Below are positions 43,700-51,912 of a DNA stretch of 64,000 bases, piece by piece (within the stretch, counting starts at the first letter, position 1; the number at the start of each line of letters is the position of its first letter). The stretch spans positions 124,001 to 188,000 of the forward strand of contig NZ_JAPRAQ010000012.1 of NCBI RefSeq assembly GCF_029989365.1, written 5' to 3'. Origin of the DNA: Bradyrhizobium sp. Arg816 (GTDB lineage: Bacteria > Pseudomonadota > Alphaproteobacteria > Rhizobiales > Xanthobacteraceae). The notes beneath the pieces are model-generated. The model was not told where the DNA came from. It was given only the letters and a program-made list of their open reading frames with translations, and made no database searches. The position numbers and the translations under genes were made by a program.

Positions 43700-44599
43700 A
43701 TGAACATGCCTGCCACGAAGATTGAGGTTGAGACCGCGACGCCTGCAGCAATCGCTGCCGCGCCGGTCGTCGCGATGACGCTCAAGCGTCCGCCGCGCGC
43801 CGAGACTTACGCCCGCATCGCCAGGGAGACCGCCGTGCGCGTGATTCCGCCGCTGGTCGTGATCGCGCTGCTGACGCTGGTGTGGGAGCTGGTGTGCCGC
43901 CGCGCCGGCTCGGCGCTACCGCCGCCGTCAAAGGTGTTCAAGGACACCAAGGAGCTGATCTTCGATCCGTTTTTCGATCATGGTGGCATCGACAAGGGCC
44001 TGTTCTGGCATCTCTCCGCAAGCCTCCAGCGCGTCGCGCTCGGCTACTCGCTCTCTGCCATCGCCGGCATCGCGCTCGGCGTGCTGGTCGGGCAGTCGGT
44101 CTGGGCGATGCGCGGGCTCGATCCGCTGTTCCAGGTGCTGCGCACCATCCCGCCGCTGGCCTGGCTGCCGCTGTCGCTCGCGGCGTTCCGAGACGGCCAG
44201 CCATCGGCGATCTTCGTCATCTTCATCACTTCGATCTGGCCGATCATCATCAACACCGCGGTCGGTATCCGCAACATCCCGCAGGACTACCGCAACGTCG
44301 CCGCGGTGGTGCAGCTCAACCCGCTCGAGTTCTTCGGCAAGATCATGATCCCGGCGGCGGCGCCCTACATCTTCACCGGCCTGCGCATCGGCATCGGCCT
44401 GTCCTGGCTCGCCATCATCGCAGCTGAAATGCTGATCGGCGGCGTCGGCATCGGCTTCTTCATCTGGGACGCCTGGAATTCCTCGCATATCAGCGAGATC
44501 ATCCTGGCGCTGTTCTATGTCGGCATCGTCGGCTTCGTGCTCGACCGCCTGATCGCGGGCGTCGGCAAGATCGTCACCCGCGGCACGGCGCAGAACTGA
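43700..44599 (+). CDS. nrtB: Nitrate ABC transporter permease
   Basis: 299 aa. A cytoplasmic N-terminal stretch (about 1-50) precedes six membrane helices with the NrtB/SsuC EAA loop (AAVVQLNPLEFFGKIMIPAAAPYIFTG, in parts). It forms the membrane channel for NrtA-delivered nitrate. The ATPase gene starts 13 bases after its stop. Confidence 0.92.
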   Translation: MNMPATKIEVETATPAAIAAAPVVAMTLKRPPRAETYARIARETAVRVIPPLVVIALLTLVWELVCRRAGSALPPPSKVFKDTKELIFDPFFDHGGIDKGLFWHLSASLQRVALGYSLSAIAGIALGVLVGQSVWAMRGLDPLFQVLRTIPPLAWLPLSLAAFRDGQPSAIFVIFITSIWPIIINTAVGIRNIPQDYRNVAAVVQLNPLEFFGKIMIPAAAPYIFTGLRIGIGLSWLAIIAAEMLIGGVGIGFFIWDAWNSSHISEIILALFYVGIVGFVLDRLIAGVGKIVTRGTAQN

Positions 44600-44612
44600 G
44601 GGAGAAGGGTAC

Positions 44613-45407
44613 ATGACCGCCTATCTGAAGCTCGACCATATCGACAAGGTCTTTACCCGCGGCGCCGCCACCACGGAGGTGCTGAAGGACATCAACCTGA
44701 CGATCGAGAAGGGCGAATACGTCTCGATCATCGGCCATTCCGGCTGCGGCAAGTCGACCCTGCTCAACATCATCGCAGGCCTGACCGGCGCCACCACCGG
44801 CGGCGTGCTGCTCGAGAACCGCGAGGTCAACTCGCCGGGTCCCGATCGCGCCGTGGTGTTCCAGAACCACAGCCTGCTGCCGTGGCTGACCGTCTACGAG
44901 AACGTCAAGCTCGGCGTCGACAAGGTCTTCGCCAGGACCAAGACCCGCGCCGAACGCGACGCCTGGGTCATGCACAATCTCAACCTGGTGCAGATGGCCC
45001 ACGCCAGGGACAAGCGCCCCTCGGAAATCTCCGGCGGCATGAAGCAGCGCGTCGGCATCGCCCGTGCGCTGGCGATGGAGCCGAAGGTCCTGCTGCTCGA
45101 CGAGCCGTTCGGCGCGCTCGACGCGCTGACCCGCGCGCATCTGCAGGACTCGGTGATGGCGCTGCATCAGAAGCTCGGCAACACCATTTTGATGATCACC
45201 CACGACGTCGACGAGGCGGTGCTGCTATCCGATCGCATCGTCATGATGACGAACGGGCCGAGCGCGCGCATCGGCGAGGTGCTGGAGGTGCCGCTCGCAC
45301 GTCCCCGCAAGCGGCTCGATCTCGCGACCAACTCCACTTATTTGAAGTGCCGGCATCGCGTGCTCGAATTCCTCTACGAGCGTCATCGCTTCGTCGAGGC
45401 CGCGTAA
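44613..45407 (+). CDS. nrtC: Nitrate ABC transporter ATP-binding protein
   Basis: 264 aa. Walker A GHSGCGKST, signature ISGGMKQRVGIARAL, Walker B VLLLDEPFGALD and H-loop ITHDVDEAV. It lacks the C-terminal NrtA-like regulatory domain of cyanobacterial NrtC and is therefore NrtD-like in size; only one ATPase gene is present, so the pump probably uses a homodimer. Last gene of nrtABC; the narK regulatory region follows. Confidence 0.9.
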   Translation: MTAYLKLDHIDKVFTRGAATTEVLKDINLTIEKGEYVSIIGHSGCGKSTLLNIIAGLTGATTGGVLLENREVNSPGPDRAVVFQNHSLLPWLTVYENVKLGVDKVFARTKTRAERDAWVMHNLNLVQMAHARDKRPSEISGGMKQRVGIARALAMEPKVLLLDEPFGALDALTRAHLQDSVMALHQKLGNTILMITHDVDEAVLLSDRIVMMTNGPSARIGEVLEVPLARPRKRLDLATNSTYLKCRHRVLEFLYERHRFVEAA

Positions 45408-45455
45408 ACGAAGGTTTAACGCGGAAGATCCGCGCGCCTAAATAATCGACACCTC

Positions 45456-45508
45456 GCTCAATCCTTGTGCGCCGCACAAGGATTGAGCGAATCGCAAAAT
45501 TTGCGAGC
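45456..45508. promoter_or_regulatory. Three-site NtrC-like enhancer upstream of narK
   Basis: GCTCAATCCTTGTGC (45456-45470), GCACAAGGATTGAGC (45474-45488) and GCAAAATTTGCGAGC (45494-45508). The starts are 18 and 20 bp apart, exactly as in the nrtA array, and sites 2 and 3 align with those of nrtA. Each site keeps GCAC/GTGC-like halves with N7 spacing with one or two mismatches. Confidence 0.6.
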
Positions 45509-45581
45509 GAAATACACCTGGAACAATTTCGGGCAATGCGAACAAGCCCCTGAATTCCCTGTATTTCCCGAACGCGCGCAA

Positions 45582-45598
45582 TTGGCACGGAAATTGAA
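45582..45598 (+). promoter_or_regulatory. Sigma-54-type promoter of narK
   Basis: TTGGCACG-GAAA-TTGAA matches the -24 element perfectly and the -12 element except GA for GC. It lies 74 bp after the third NtrC-like site, the same distance as at nrtA. Confidence 0.6.
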
Positions 45599-45743
45599 AT
45601 ACCTTTTCCGACGCCAACGACGACGTCCCTCAACATCATCAATCAGCATCGTGAACTCGCCACCGGGGCATGGCCTCGGCGCGCGCCTCCGCGTGGAGGC
45701 TGAGCCTGCAACGACGCAGCGGTGAGCCTAGAAGGGATTATCA

Positions 45744-47135
45744 ATGACGACGAATCCGACTCGAAATCCGACGTGGATTTCTGATTGGCGCCCCGAAGAC
45801 GAGGCGTTCTGGAATGCGGGCGGCAAAGTGATCGCCCGGCGCAACCTGATCTGGTCGATCGTGGCCGAGCATATCGGCTTCTCCGTCTGGCTGATCTGGA
45901 GCATCGTCACCACCAAGCTGCCGCAGGCGGGTTTCCACTACACCACCGACCAGCTGTTCCAGCTCGTGGCGGTGCCAGGGCTGATCGGCGCATTGATGCG
46001 CTTCCCGTATACGTTCGCGGTCACGACCTTCGGCGGCCGCAACTGGACCATTTTCAGCGCGGCTGTCCTGTTCATCCCGACGCTGTCGCTCGCCTATTTC
46101 GTCAGCCAGCCGGACACGCCGTTCTGGCTGATGCTGCTGATCGCATCGACTGCGGGTCTCGGTGGCGGCAATTTCGCCTCCAGCATGACCAACATCTCCT
46201 TCTTCTTCCCTGACCGGATGAAGGGGTGGGCGCTGGGGCTGAACGCGGCCGGCGGCAATATCGGCGTCTCCAGCGTGCAACTGCTGACCCCGATCCTGAT
46301 GACTCTCGCCGTCATCAACCTGTTTCAGGCAAGCCCTGTCGACGGCATCTTTCTTCAGAACGCCGGCCTGATGTGGGTGCTGCCGATCGCGATCGCGGTG
46401 TTCGGTGCGGTGTTCTTCATGAACAACCTGACCACGGCCAAGTCGTCGATCAAGAACCAGCTTGCCGTGGTCAAGCGCAAGCACACCTGGATCATGGCGT
46501 ATCTCTATATCGGAACGTTCGGATCCTTTATCGGCTACTCCGCGGCGTTCCCGCTGCTGATCAAGACCCAGTTTCCGGCGATCTCGATCTCGATCGCGTT
46601 CCTCGGGCCGCTGGTCGGTTCGCTGTCGCGACCGCTCGGCGGCTTGCTCGCCGACAAGATCGGCGGCTCGATCCTCACCTTCTGGAATTTCATCGCGATG
46701 GCGGGCGCCACCGTCGGCGTGCTCTACTTCGTCGGGCACAAGGATTTCATCGGCTTCCTGTCGATGTTCCTGATCCTGTTCGTGACGACGGGCATCGGCA
46801 ACGGCTCGACCTACCGCATGATCCCCTCGATCTTCCGCGAGCAGAACCTGTTCAGGGTGCGCGGCAAGGGCGATGCGGCGCGCGCGCTCGCGCTGAAGAC
46901 GGCGAGCATCGAGAGCGGTGCGGCGGTCGGCTTCATCGGCGCGATCGGCGCGGTCGGCGGCTATCTGATCCCGACCGGTTTCGGCAAGTCGATCGCCATG
47001 ACCGGCGGTCCGTCGCTCGCGCTCGCGATCTATCTCGCTTTCTATGCGTCCTGCCTCGGACTGACCTGGTGGTTCTACCTGCGTCGCAGCCCGCAGGGTG
47101 AGGGCGCGTCAAGCCTGGCCGAAGCACGTGTGTGA
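45744..47135 (+). CDS. narK: Nitrate/nitrite transporter NarK (MFS)
   Basis: 463 aa, twelve membrane helices. Both nitrate signature motifs are visible: GLGGGNFASSMTNISFFFP in helix 5 (about residue 138) and TGIGNGSTYRMIPSIFRE in helix 11 (about 350). In B. japonicum the orthologue is the nitrite exporter/nitrate carrier of the narK-bjgb-flp-nasC operon. Start ATG at 45744 after GAAGGGAT. Confidence 0.94.
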   Translation: MTTNPTRNPTWISDWRPEDEAFWNAGGKVIARRNLIWSIVAEHIGFSVWLIWSIVTTKLPQAGFHYTTDQLFQLVAVPGLIGALMRFPYTFAVTTFGGRNWTIFSAAVLFIPTLSLAYFVSQPDTPFWLMLLIASTAGLGGGNFASSMTNISFFFPDRMKGWALGLNAAGGNIGVSSVQLLTPILMTLAVINLFQASPVDGIFLQNAGLMWVLPIAIAVFGAVFFMNNLTTAKSSIKNQLAVVKRKHTWIMAYLYIGTFGSFIGYSAAFPLLIKTQFPAISISIAFLGPLVGSLSRPLGGLLADKIGGSILTFWNFIAMAGATVGVLYFVGHKDFIGFLSMFLILFVTTGIGNGSTYRMIPSIFREQNLFRVRGKGDAARALALKTASIESGAAVGFIGAIGAVGGYLIPTGFGKSIAMTGGPSLALAIYLAFYASCLGLTWWFYLRRSPQGEGASSLAEARV

Positions 47136-47138
47136 CAC

Positions 47139-47155
47139 TTGGCACGAATGTCGCT
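47139..47155 (+). promoter_or_regulatory. Sigma-54-like promoter between narK and the haemoglobin gene
   Basis: TTGGCACG-AATG-TCGCT has a perfect -24 element and the exact GG-N10-GC spacing; only one base of the TTGC box differs. It begins 4 bases after the narK stop. No NtrC-like site was seen close by, so the narK array (about 1.65 kb upstream) would have to act at a distance. Confidence 0.4.
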
Positions 47156-47177
47156 TCTCCCCGTACGCGGGGAGAAG
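47154..47177 (+). terminator. Hairpin between narK and the haemoglobin gene
   Basis: CTTCTCCCC, 6-base loop GTACGC, GGGGAGAAG: a perfect 9-bp stem with no T-run. It may attenuate transcription or set a processing site between narK and the distal operon genes. Confidence 0.4.
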
Positions 47178-47257
47178 ACTCTCTGATGACGTTTGACCCA
47201 TGAACCTTGTTCGCAACGGCGCGGACAAAGGCAGACCGAAACAGACAGGAGAACATC

Positions 47258-47686
47258 ATGACGCCCGAACAGATTACCCTCGTCCAGCAGAGCTTTTCCA
47301 AGGTCGCGCCGATTTCAGAGGCAGCCTCTGTGTTGTTCTACGATCGCCTGTTCGAGGTGGCGCCGTCCGTGCGCGCGATGTTTCCCGAGGACATGACCGA
47401 GCAGCGCAAGAAGCTGATGGGCATGCTCGCCGCCGTCGTCGGCGGCCTGTCGAACCTCGAGACGATTCTTCCCGCGGCCTCGGCGCTCGCCAAGCGTCAC
47501 GTCGCCTATGGCGCCAAGGCTGAGCACTATCCGGTGGTCGGCGCGACCTTGCTGTGGACCCTGGAAAAGGGGCTCGGCGAAGCCTGGACGCCCGAACTCG
47601 CCACGGCCTGGACCGACACCTATGGCGTGCTGTCCGGCTACATGATTTCCGAGGCCTACGGCGCACAGGCGCAGGCCGCCGAATAG
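47258..47686 (+). CDS. bjgb: Single-domain haemoglobin (Bjgb type)
   Basis: 142 aa globin from the ATG at 47258 (CAGGAGAAC upstream). The fold lacks a reductase domain: MTPEQITLVQQSFSKVAPIS, then B10 Tyr in FYDRLF (Y28) and proximal His probably H81 (LAKRHVAYG). It resembles the globin half of flavohaemoglobin and matches B. japonicum Bjgb, which detoxifies nitric oxide made during nitrate assimilation. The FAD protein needed for its reduction is encoded 10 bases downstream. Confidence 0.93.
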   Translation: MTPEQITLVQQSFSKVAPISEAASVLFYDRLFEVAPSVRAMFPEDMTEQRKKLMGMLAAVVGGLSNLETILPAASALAKRHVAYGAKAEHYPVVGATLLWTLEKGLGEAWTPELATAWTDTYGVLSGYMISEAYGAQAQAAE

Positions 47687-47696
47687 GAGATGCCTT

Positions 47697-48914
47697 GTGA
47701 GTGAACCGCTGGTCATCGTCGGTAACGGTATGGCGGCCGCGCGTCTGGTCGACGAGCTCGCCAAGACCTCGCTCGGCCGCTACGCGGTCGCGGTGATCGG
47801 CGAAGAGCCGCGTCTCGCTTACAATCGCGTGCTGCTCTCCTCCGTGCTGGCCGGCGAGACCGGCTCGCATGAGATCGAGCTGAGACCGGCCGATTGGTGG
47901 CGCCATCGCGGCGTCACGGTGCGCTACGGCTATCGCGTCACCGAGATCGACACCGGCCGCCGCGAGCTCAAGATCGAAGGTGAAGAGAGCGTCGAATATT
48001 CCAAGCTCGTGCTCGCCACCGGCTCGACGCCGCTGCGGCTCAACGTGCCGGGCGCCGATCTCACGGGGGTGCACACCTTTCGCGACACGCGCGACGTCGA
48101 TCTGCTGCTGACGCTCGCTGCGGCGAAGAAGCGCGTCGTCGTGGTCGGCGGTGGCCTGCTCGGGTTAGAGGCGGCCTATGGCCTTGCGAAAGCCGGCGCG
48201 CCGGTGACGCTGCTGCACCTGATGGACCGGCTGATGGAGCGCCAGCTCGATCTGCCGGCGGCCGACCTGCTGAAGACGCTGGTCGAGCGCAAGGGCATCC
48301 GCATCCTGCTCAATGCATCCACCGCCCGGATTCACGGCGAGGGCCATGTCGAAGCTGTCGAGCTTGCCGACGGCACGCGCATCGAGGCGGATGCCGTGAT
48401 CTTCGCCGCCGGCATCAGGCCGAATGTGGCGCTTGCCAAAGAGGCGGGAATCGCGGTCAACCGCGGCATCGTCGTCAACGACGAGATGCAGACGGCCTCG
48501 CCCGACATCTACGCGCTCGGCGAATGTGCCGAGCATCGCGGCACCTGCTACGGCCTGGTCGAGCCCGCTTACGAGCAGGCGCGCGTGCTGGCGCGGCATC
48601 TCGCCGGACGTCCCGCCGCCTATCAGGGCAGCGTGGTCTCGACCAATCTGAAGGTCTCCGGCGTCAGCGTCTTCTCCGCCGGCGACTTCATGGGTGGGGA
48701 CGGCAGCGAGAGCCTGGTGCTGTCGGACCGCAGGCGCGGCACCTACAAGAAGCTCGTCATCGCCGACGGCCGGCTTACCGGCGCGGTGCTGATCGGCGAT
48801 ACCGTCGATGCGCTCTGGTATCTCGAGCTGATCCGCAATCGCGACAAGGTGACGGCGATCCGCACCGACATGATGTTCGGCCGCGCGCTGGCGCGTCCTT
48901 CCAAGGCGGCTTGA
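47697..48914 (+). CDS. flp: FAD-dependent NAD(P)H oxidoreductase (Flp)
   Basis: 405 aa, GTG start at 47697. FAD-binding GNGMAAARLVDEL at the N-terminus, NAD(P)-binding VVVGGGLLGLEAAYGLAKAG near 145, and the C-terminal FAD motif SPDIYALGECAEH near 265. It resembles the N-terminal part of assimilatory nitrite reductase NirB and rubredoxin reductases. In B. japonicum Flp is the proposed electron donor to NasC. It sits between bjgb and nasC. Confidence 0.92.
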   Translation: MSEPLVIVGNGMAAARLVDELAKTSLGRYAVAVIGEEPRLAYNRVLLSSVLAGETGSHEIELRPADWWRHRGVTVRYGYRVTEIDTGRRELKIEGEESVEYSKLVLATGSTPLRLNVPGADLTGVHTFRDTRDVDLLLTLAAAKKRVVVVGGGLLGLEAAYGLAKAGAPVTLLHLMDRLMERQLDLPAADLLKTLVERKGIRILLNASTARIHGEGHVEAVELADGTRIEADAVIFAAGIRPNVALAKEAGIAVNRGIVVNDEMQTASPDIYALGECAEHRGTCYGLVEPAYEQARVLARHLAGRPAAYQGSVVSTNLKVSGVSVFSAGDFMGGDGSESLVLSDRRRGTYKKLVIADGRLTGAVLIGDTVDALWYLELIRNRDKVTAIRTDMMFGRALARPSKAA

Positions 48915-48928
48915 TAAGGCAGCTCGAT

Positions 48929-51628
48929 ATGACGGCGATCGATCCCACGCTCCGCGCCACCAAGACGACCTGTCCCTATTGCGGCGTCGGCTGCGGCGTG
49001 CTGGCGACGCCCGATGGCAAGGGCGGGGCGGCGATCGCGGGCGACCCGGATCATCCCGCCAATTTCGGCCGGCTGTGCTCGAAGGGCTCGGCGCTCGGCG
49101 AGACCGTCGGACTGGAGAGCCGGCTGCTCTATCCGATGATCCGCTGCAAGGGCGTGCTGGAGCGCGTCGCCTGGAGCGATGCACTCGACCACGTCGCCCA
49201 TCGCATGCAACACATCATCGCGCGCGACGGTGCCGACGCGGTCGCGTTCTATCTCTCGGGCCAGCTCCTGACCGAGGACTATTACGTCGCCAACAAGCTG
49301 ATGAAGGGCTTTGTCGGCACGGCCAATGTCGACACCAATTCGCGGCTTTGTATGTCGTCCTCGGTCGCCGGCCATCGCCGCGCCTTCGGTGCCGACACCG
49401 TGCCCGGCTGCTACGAGGATCTCGACCAGGCTGACCTCCTCGTCTTCGTCGGCTCGAACGCGGCCTGGTGCCATCCCGTGCTGTTCCAGCGCATGCTGAA
49501 GAACCGGCAGGAACGTGGCGCGCGCATGATCGTGATCGATCCGCGCCGTACCGACACGGCCAGTGACGTCGATCTGTTCCTCGGTCTCAAGCCCGGTACC
49601 GACACCGCGCTGTTCTCCGGCCTGTTCGTCCATCTCGCCGACAATGGCGCGCTCGACCAGGATTACATTGCGCAGAACACGTCGGGCTTCGATGACGCGC
49701 TGGCGCGCGCGCGCAACATCGCCGGCAGTGTCACCGCGACCGCGCTTGCGACAGGCTTGTCCGAACAGGACGTCGCCGCCTTCTTCAAGATGTTCCGCGA
49801 CACCGAGCGGGTCGTCACGCTCTATTCGCAGGGCGTCAACCAGTCGGCGCAGGGCACCGACAAGGTCAACGCGATCCTGAACTGCCATCTCGCCACGGGG
49901 CGCATCGGCAAGCCGGGCGCCGCGCCGCTCTCGCTCACCGGTCAGCCCAACGCGATGGGCGGCCGCGAGGTCGGCGGCCTCGCCAACCAGCTCGCCGCGC
50001 ATATGAACTTCACCCCGCCGGACATCGATCGTGTCAGGCGGTTCTGGAAGGCGCCGCGCATCGCCACCCATGAAGGACTGAAGGCGGTGCAGCTGTTCGA
50101 GGCCATCAACCGCGGCGAGGTCAAGGCGCTGTGGGTGATGGGCACCAACCCGGCGGTGTCGCTTCCCGATGCGGATTTCGTACGCGAAGCGCTGAAGAAG
50201 CTCGAGCTGTTCGTCGTTTCCGAGAACGTGCTGTCCAATGACACGGTCGAGGCTGGCCCGCACGTGTTGCTGCCGGCGCTGGCCTGGGGCGAGAAGTCCG
50301 GCACGGTGACCAACTCCGAACGCCGCATCTCGCGCCAGCGCTCGTTCCTGCCGGCGCCGGGCGAGGCACGGCCGGACTGGTGGATTCTGAGCGAGACCGC
50401 AAAGCGTCTCGGCTTCGGCGACAGTTTTAGTTACAAATCCGCCGCCGACATTTTTCGCGAGCATGCCGCGCTCTCGGCGTTCGAGAACGATGGCAGCCGC
50501 GATTTCGACATCAGCGGGCTCACCTCGCTGTCCGATGAGGCGTTCGATGCGTTGAAGCCGGTTCAGTGGCCGGTGCGCGAGGGGCAGGCGTCGAGCGAGC
50601 GCTTCTTCGCGAGCGGCGGCTTCTTCACCAATGACGGCAAAGGCCGCTTCGTCGCGCCGGAGGTGCCGTCACTGCGCGGCGAGACCGGCCCGTCGCGCCC
50701 GCTGCGGCTCAACACCGGGCGCATCCGCGACCAGTGGCACACCATGACGCGCACGGGGCTCAGCCAGCGTCTCGGCGCGCATCTGCCGGAACCGTTCGTC
50801 GAGATCCACCCTGATGATGCCAGCAAATACGGCATCTTGCATGACGGCTACGCCCGCATCACCACCGATTACGGCCAGTGCATCCTGAAAGTCGTCGTCA
50901 GCGACCGTCAGCAGCGCGGCACCGTGTTCGCGCCGATCCACTGGAGCGCGATGAACGCCTCGCACGGCCGCGTCGGGGCGCTCGTGCAGCCCTTCACCGA
51001 TCCGTTCTCGGGCCAGCCGGAGTCGAAAGCCACGCCGGCGGCGATCTCGCCTTATGAATACGTCTTCCGCGGCTTTGCGCTGTCGCGCGATCAGCTCAAT
51101 CTGCCGCCGAACCTGATGTGGACTCGTGTCACGGTTACGGGCGGCTTCGGCTATCTCTTCGCCGACAATGCGGATCTGTCGCGCTGGCCGGCCTGGCTCG
51201 ACGGCGTCGCGGGCGAGGACGTCGCCGACTATCGCGATTTCGGTGGCGGCGTTTATCGCGCGGCCTCGTTCGCGGGCGACCGCATCGAGACCTGCCTGTT
51301 CGTCGGCCCCGCGCATGATGCCGGCGACTGGGAGGTGGTGAAGAGTCTGTTCGTGGCCGATCACGTCACCGACGAGCAGCGCCGCATGCTGCTGTCAGGC
51401 AAATCGACGGAGGGCGCGGCCTCGACCGGCCCCATCGTCTGCGCCTGCTTCGGCGTCGGCCGCGGCACCATCTGCGACACCATCGCCGGCGGCGCGCGCA
51501 CGGCGGCCGAGATCGGCGCCAAGCTGAAGGCCGGCACCAATTGCGGGTCATGTATCCCCGAGCTGAAGCGGCTCATTGCGACGACGGAGGTCGCTCCGGC
51601 GAAGCAGGCGAAGGTCGCGGCGGGGTAG
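48929..51628 (+). CDS. nasC: Assimilatory nitrate reductase catalytic subunit
   Basis: 899 aa from the ATG at 48929, 14 bases after flp; the frame is open further upstream. N-terminal [4Fe-4S] site C15, C18, C22 and C50 (TTCPYCGVGCGVL, GRLCSKGS), then a Mo-bisMGD oxidoreductase body (DTNSRLCMSSSVAGH, GQPNAMGGREVGGLANQL) and dinucleotide-binding domain from about 700. A C-terminal BFD-type [2Fe-2S] domain (CACFGVGRGTI, TNCGSCIPELKRL) suits a NAD(P)H-linked enzyme fed by Flp. No signal peptide: cytoplasmic. Last gene of the operon. Confidence 0.95.
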   Translation: MTAIDPTLRATKTTCPYCGVGCGVLATPDGKGGAAIAGDPDHPANFGRLCSKGSALGETVGLESRLLYPMIRCKGVLERVAWSDALDHVAHRMQHIIARDGADAVAFYLSGQLLTEDYYVANKLMKGFVGTANVDTNSRLCMSSSVAGHRRAFGADTVPGCYEDLDQADLLVFVGSNAAWCHPVLFQRMLKNRQERGARMIVIDPRRTDTASDVDLFLGLKPGTDTALFSGLFVHLADNGALDQDYIAQNTSGFDDALARARNIAGSVTATALATGLSEQDVAAFFKMFRDTERVVTLYSQGVNQSAQGTDKVNAILNCHLATGRIGKPGAAPLSLTGQPNAMGGREVGGLANQLAAHMNFTPPDIDRVRRFWKAPRIATHEGLKAVQLFEAINRGEVKALWVMGTNPAVSLPDADFVREALKKLELFVVSENVLSNDTVEAGPHVLLPALAWGEKSGTVTNSERRISRQRSFLPAPGEARPDWWILSETAKRLGFGDSFSYKSAADIFREHAALSAFENDGSRDFDISGLTSLSDEAFDALKPVQWPVREGQASSERFFASGGFFTNDGKGRFVAPEVPSLRGETGPSRPLRLNTGRIRDQWHTMTRTGLSQRLGAHLPEPFVEIHPDDASKYGILHDGYARITTDYGQCILKVVVSDRQQRGTVFAPIHWSAMNASHGRVGALVQPFTDPFSGQPESKATPAAISPYEYVFRGFALSRDQLNLPPNLMWTRVTVTGGFGYLFADNADLSRWPAWLDGVAGEDVADYRDFGGGVYRAASFAGDRIETCLFVGPAHDAGDWEVVKSLFVADHVTDEQRRMLLSGKSTEGAASTGPIVCACFGVGRGTICDTIAGGARTAAEIGAKLKAGTNCGSCIPELKRLIATTEVAPAKQAKVAAG

Positions 51629-51642
51629 GTGCTCCCGCTCTT

Positions 51643-51731
51643 GTAGCCCGGATGGAGCGAAGCGAAATCCGGGACCTCTCTCCGTGCCGCGTGGCGAGAA
51701 CCCGGATTACGCTTCGCTCCATCCGGGCTAC
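51643..51731. repeat. Perfect 22-bp inverted repeat after nasC
   Basis: Arms at 51643-51664 (starts GTAGCCCGGATGGAGCGAAG) and 51710-51731 are exact reverse complements over 22 bases with a 45-base loop containing a further CGG/CCG pairing. It is a different repeat family from the GTCATTGCG copies. It may form the 3' end of the narK-nasC transcript. Confidence 0.75.
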
Positions 51732-51912
51732 GAGCTCTCTTGTCATTGTGGTTTCATCCATGGGTTGTGTTACATTCTGACGCACCCGCACGGGCTCGCC
51801 GCCTGCTCTCTTTTCTTGCAACTTGATAAGATGCGGCTCAACTTGAGAGCGATTTTCACGAATGAATTTAAGATGGGCCCGAATTGCCGGGCGAGACATC
51901 GAGCTATTGGAG

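Larger units (their letters stand above)
45408..45743. other. Regulatory region upstream of narK
   Basis: 336 bases between nrtC and narK with no gene. It carries a second three-site NtrC-like array (45456-45508), a sigma-54-type promoter (45582-45598), and a leader of about 135 bases with a GCCTCC/GGAGGC hairpin at 45685-45700. The first two sites together form a perfect 14-bp inverted repeat with a 3-base centre. Confidence 0.75.

Noticed and set aside
45456..45488. Perfect 14-bp inverted repeat upstream of narK read as an intrinsic terminator
   Set aside because: It lies upstream of the sigma-54 promoter, lacks a T-run, and is better explained as two adjoining NtrC-like sites; the equivalent place at nrtA shows only partial symmetry.
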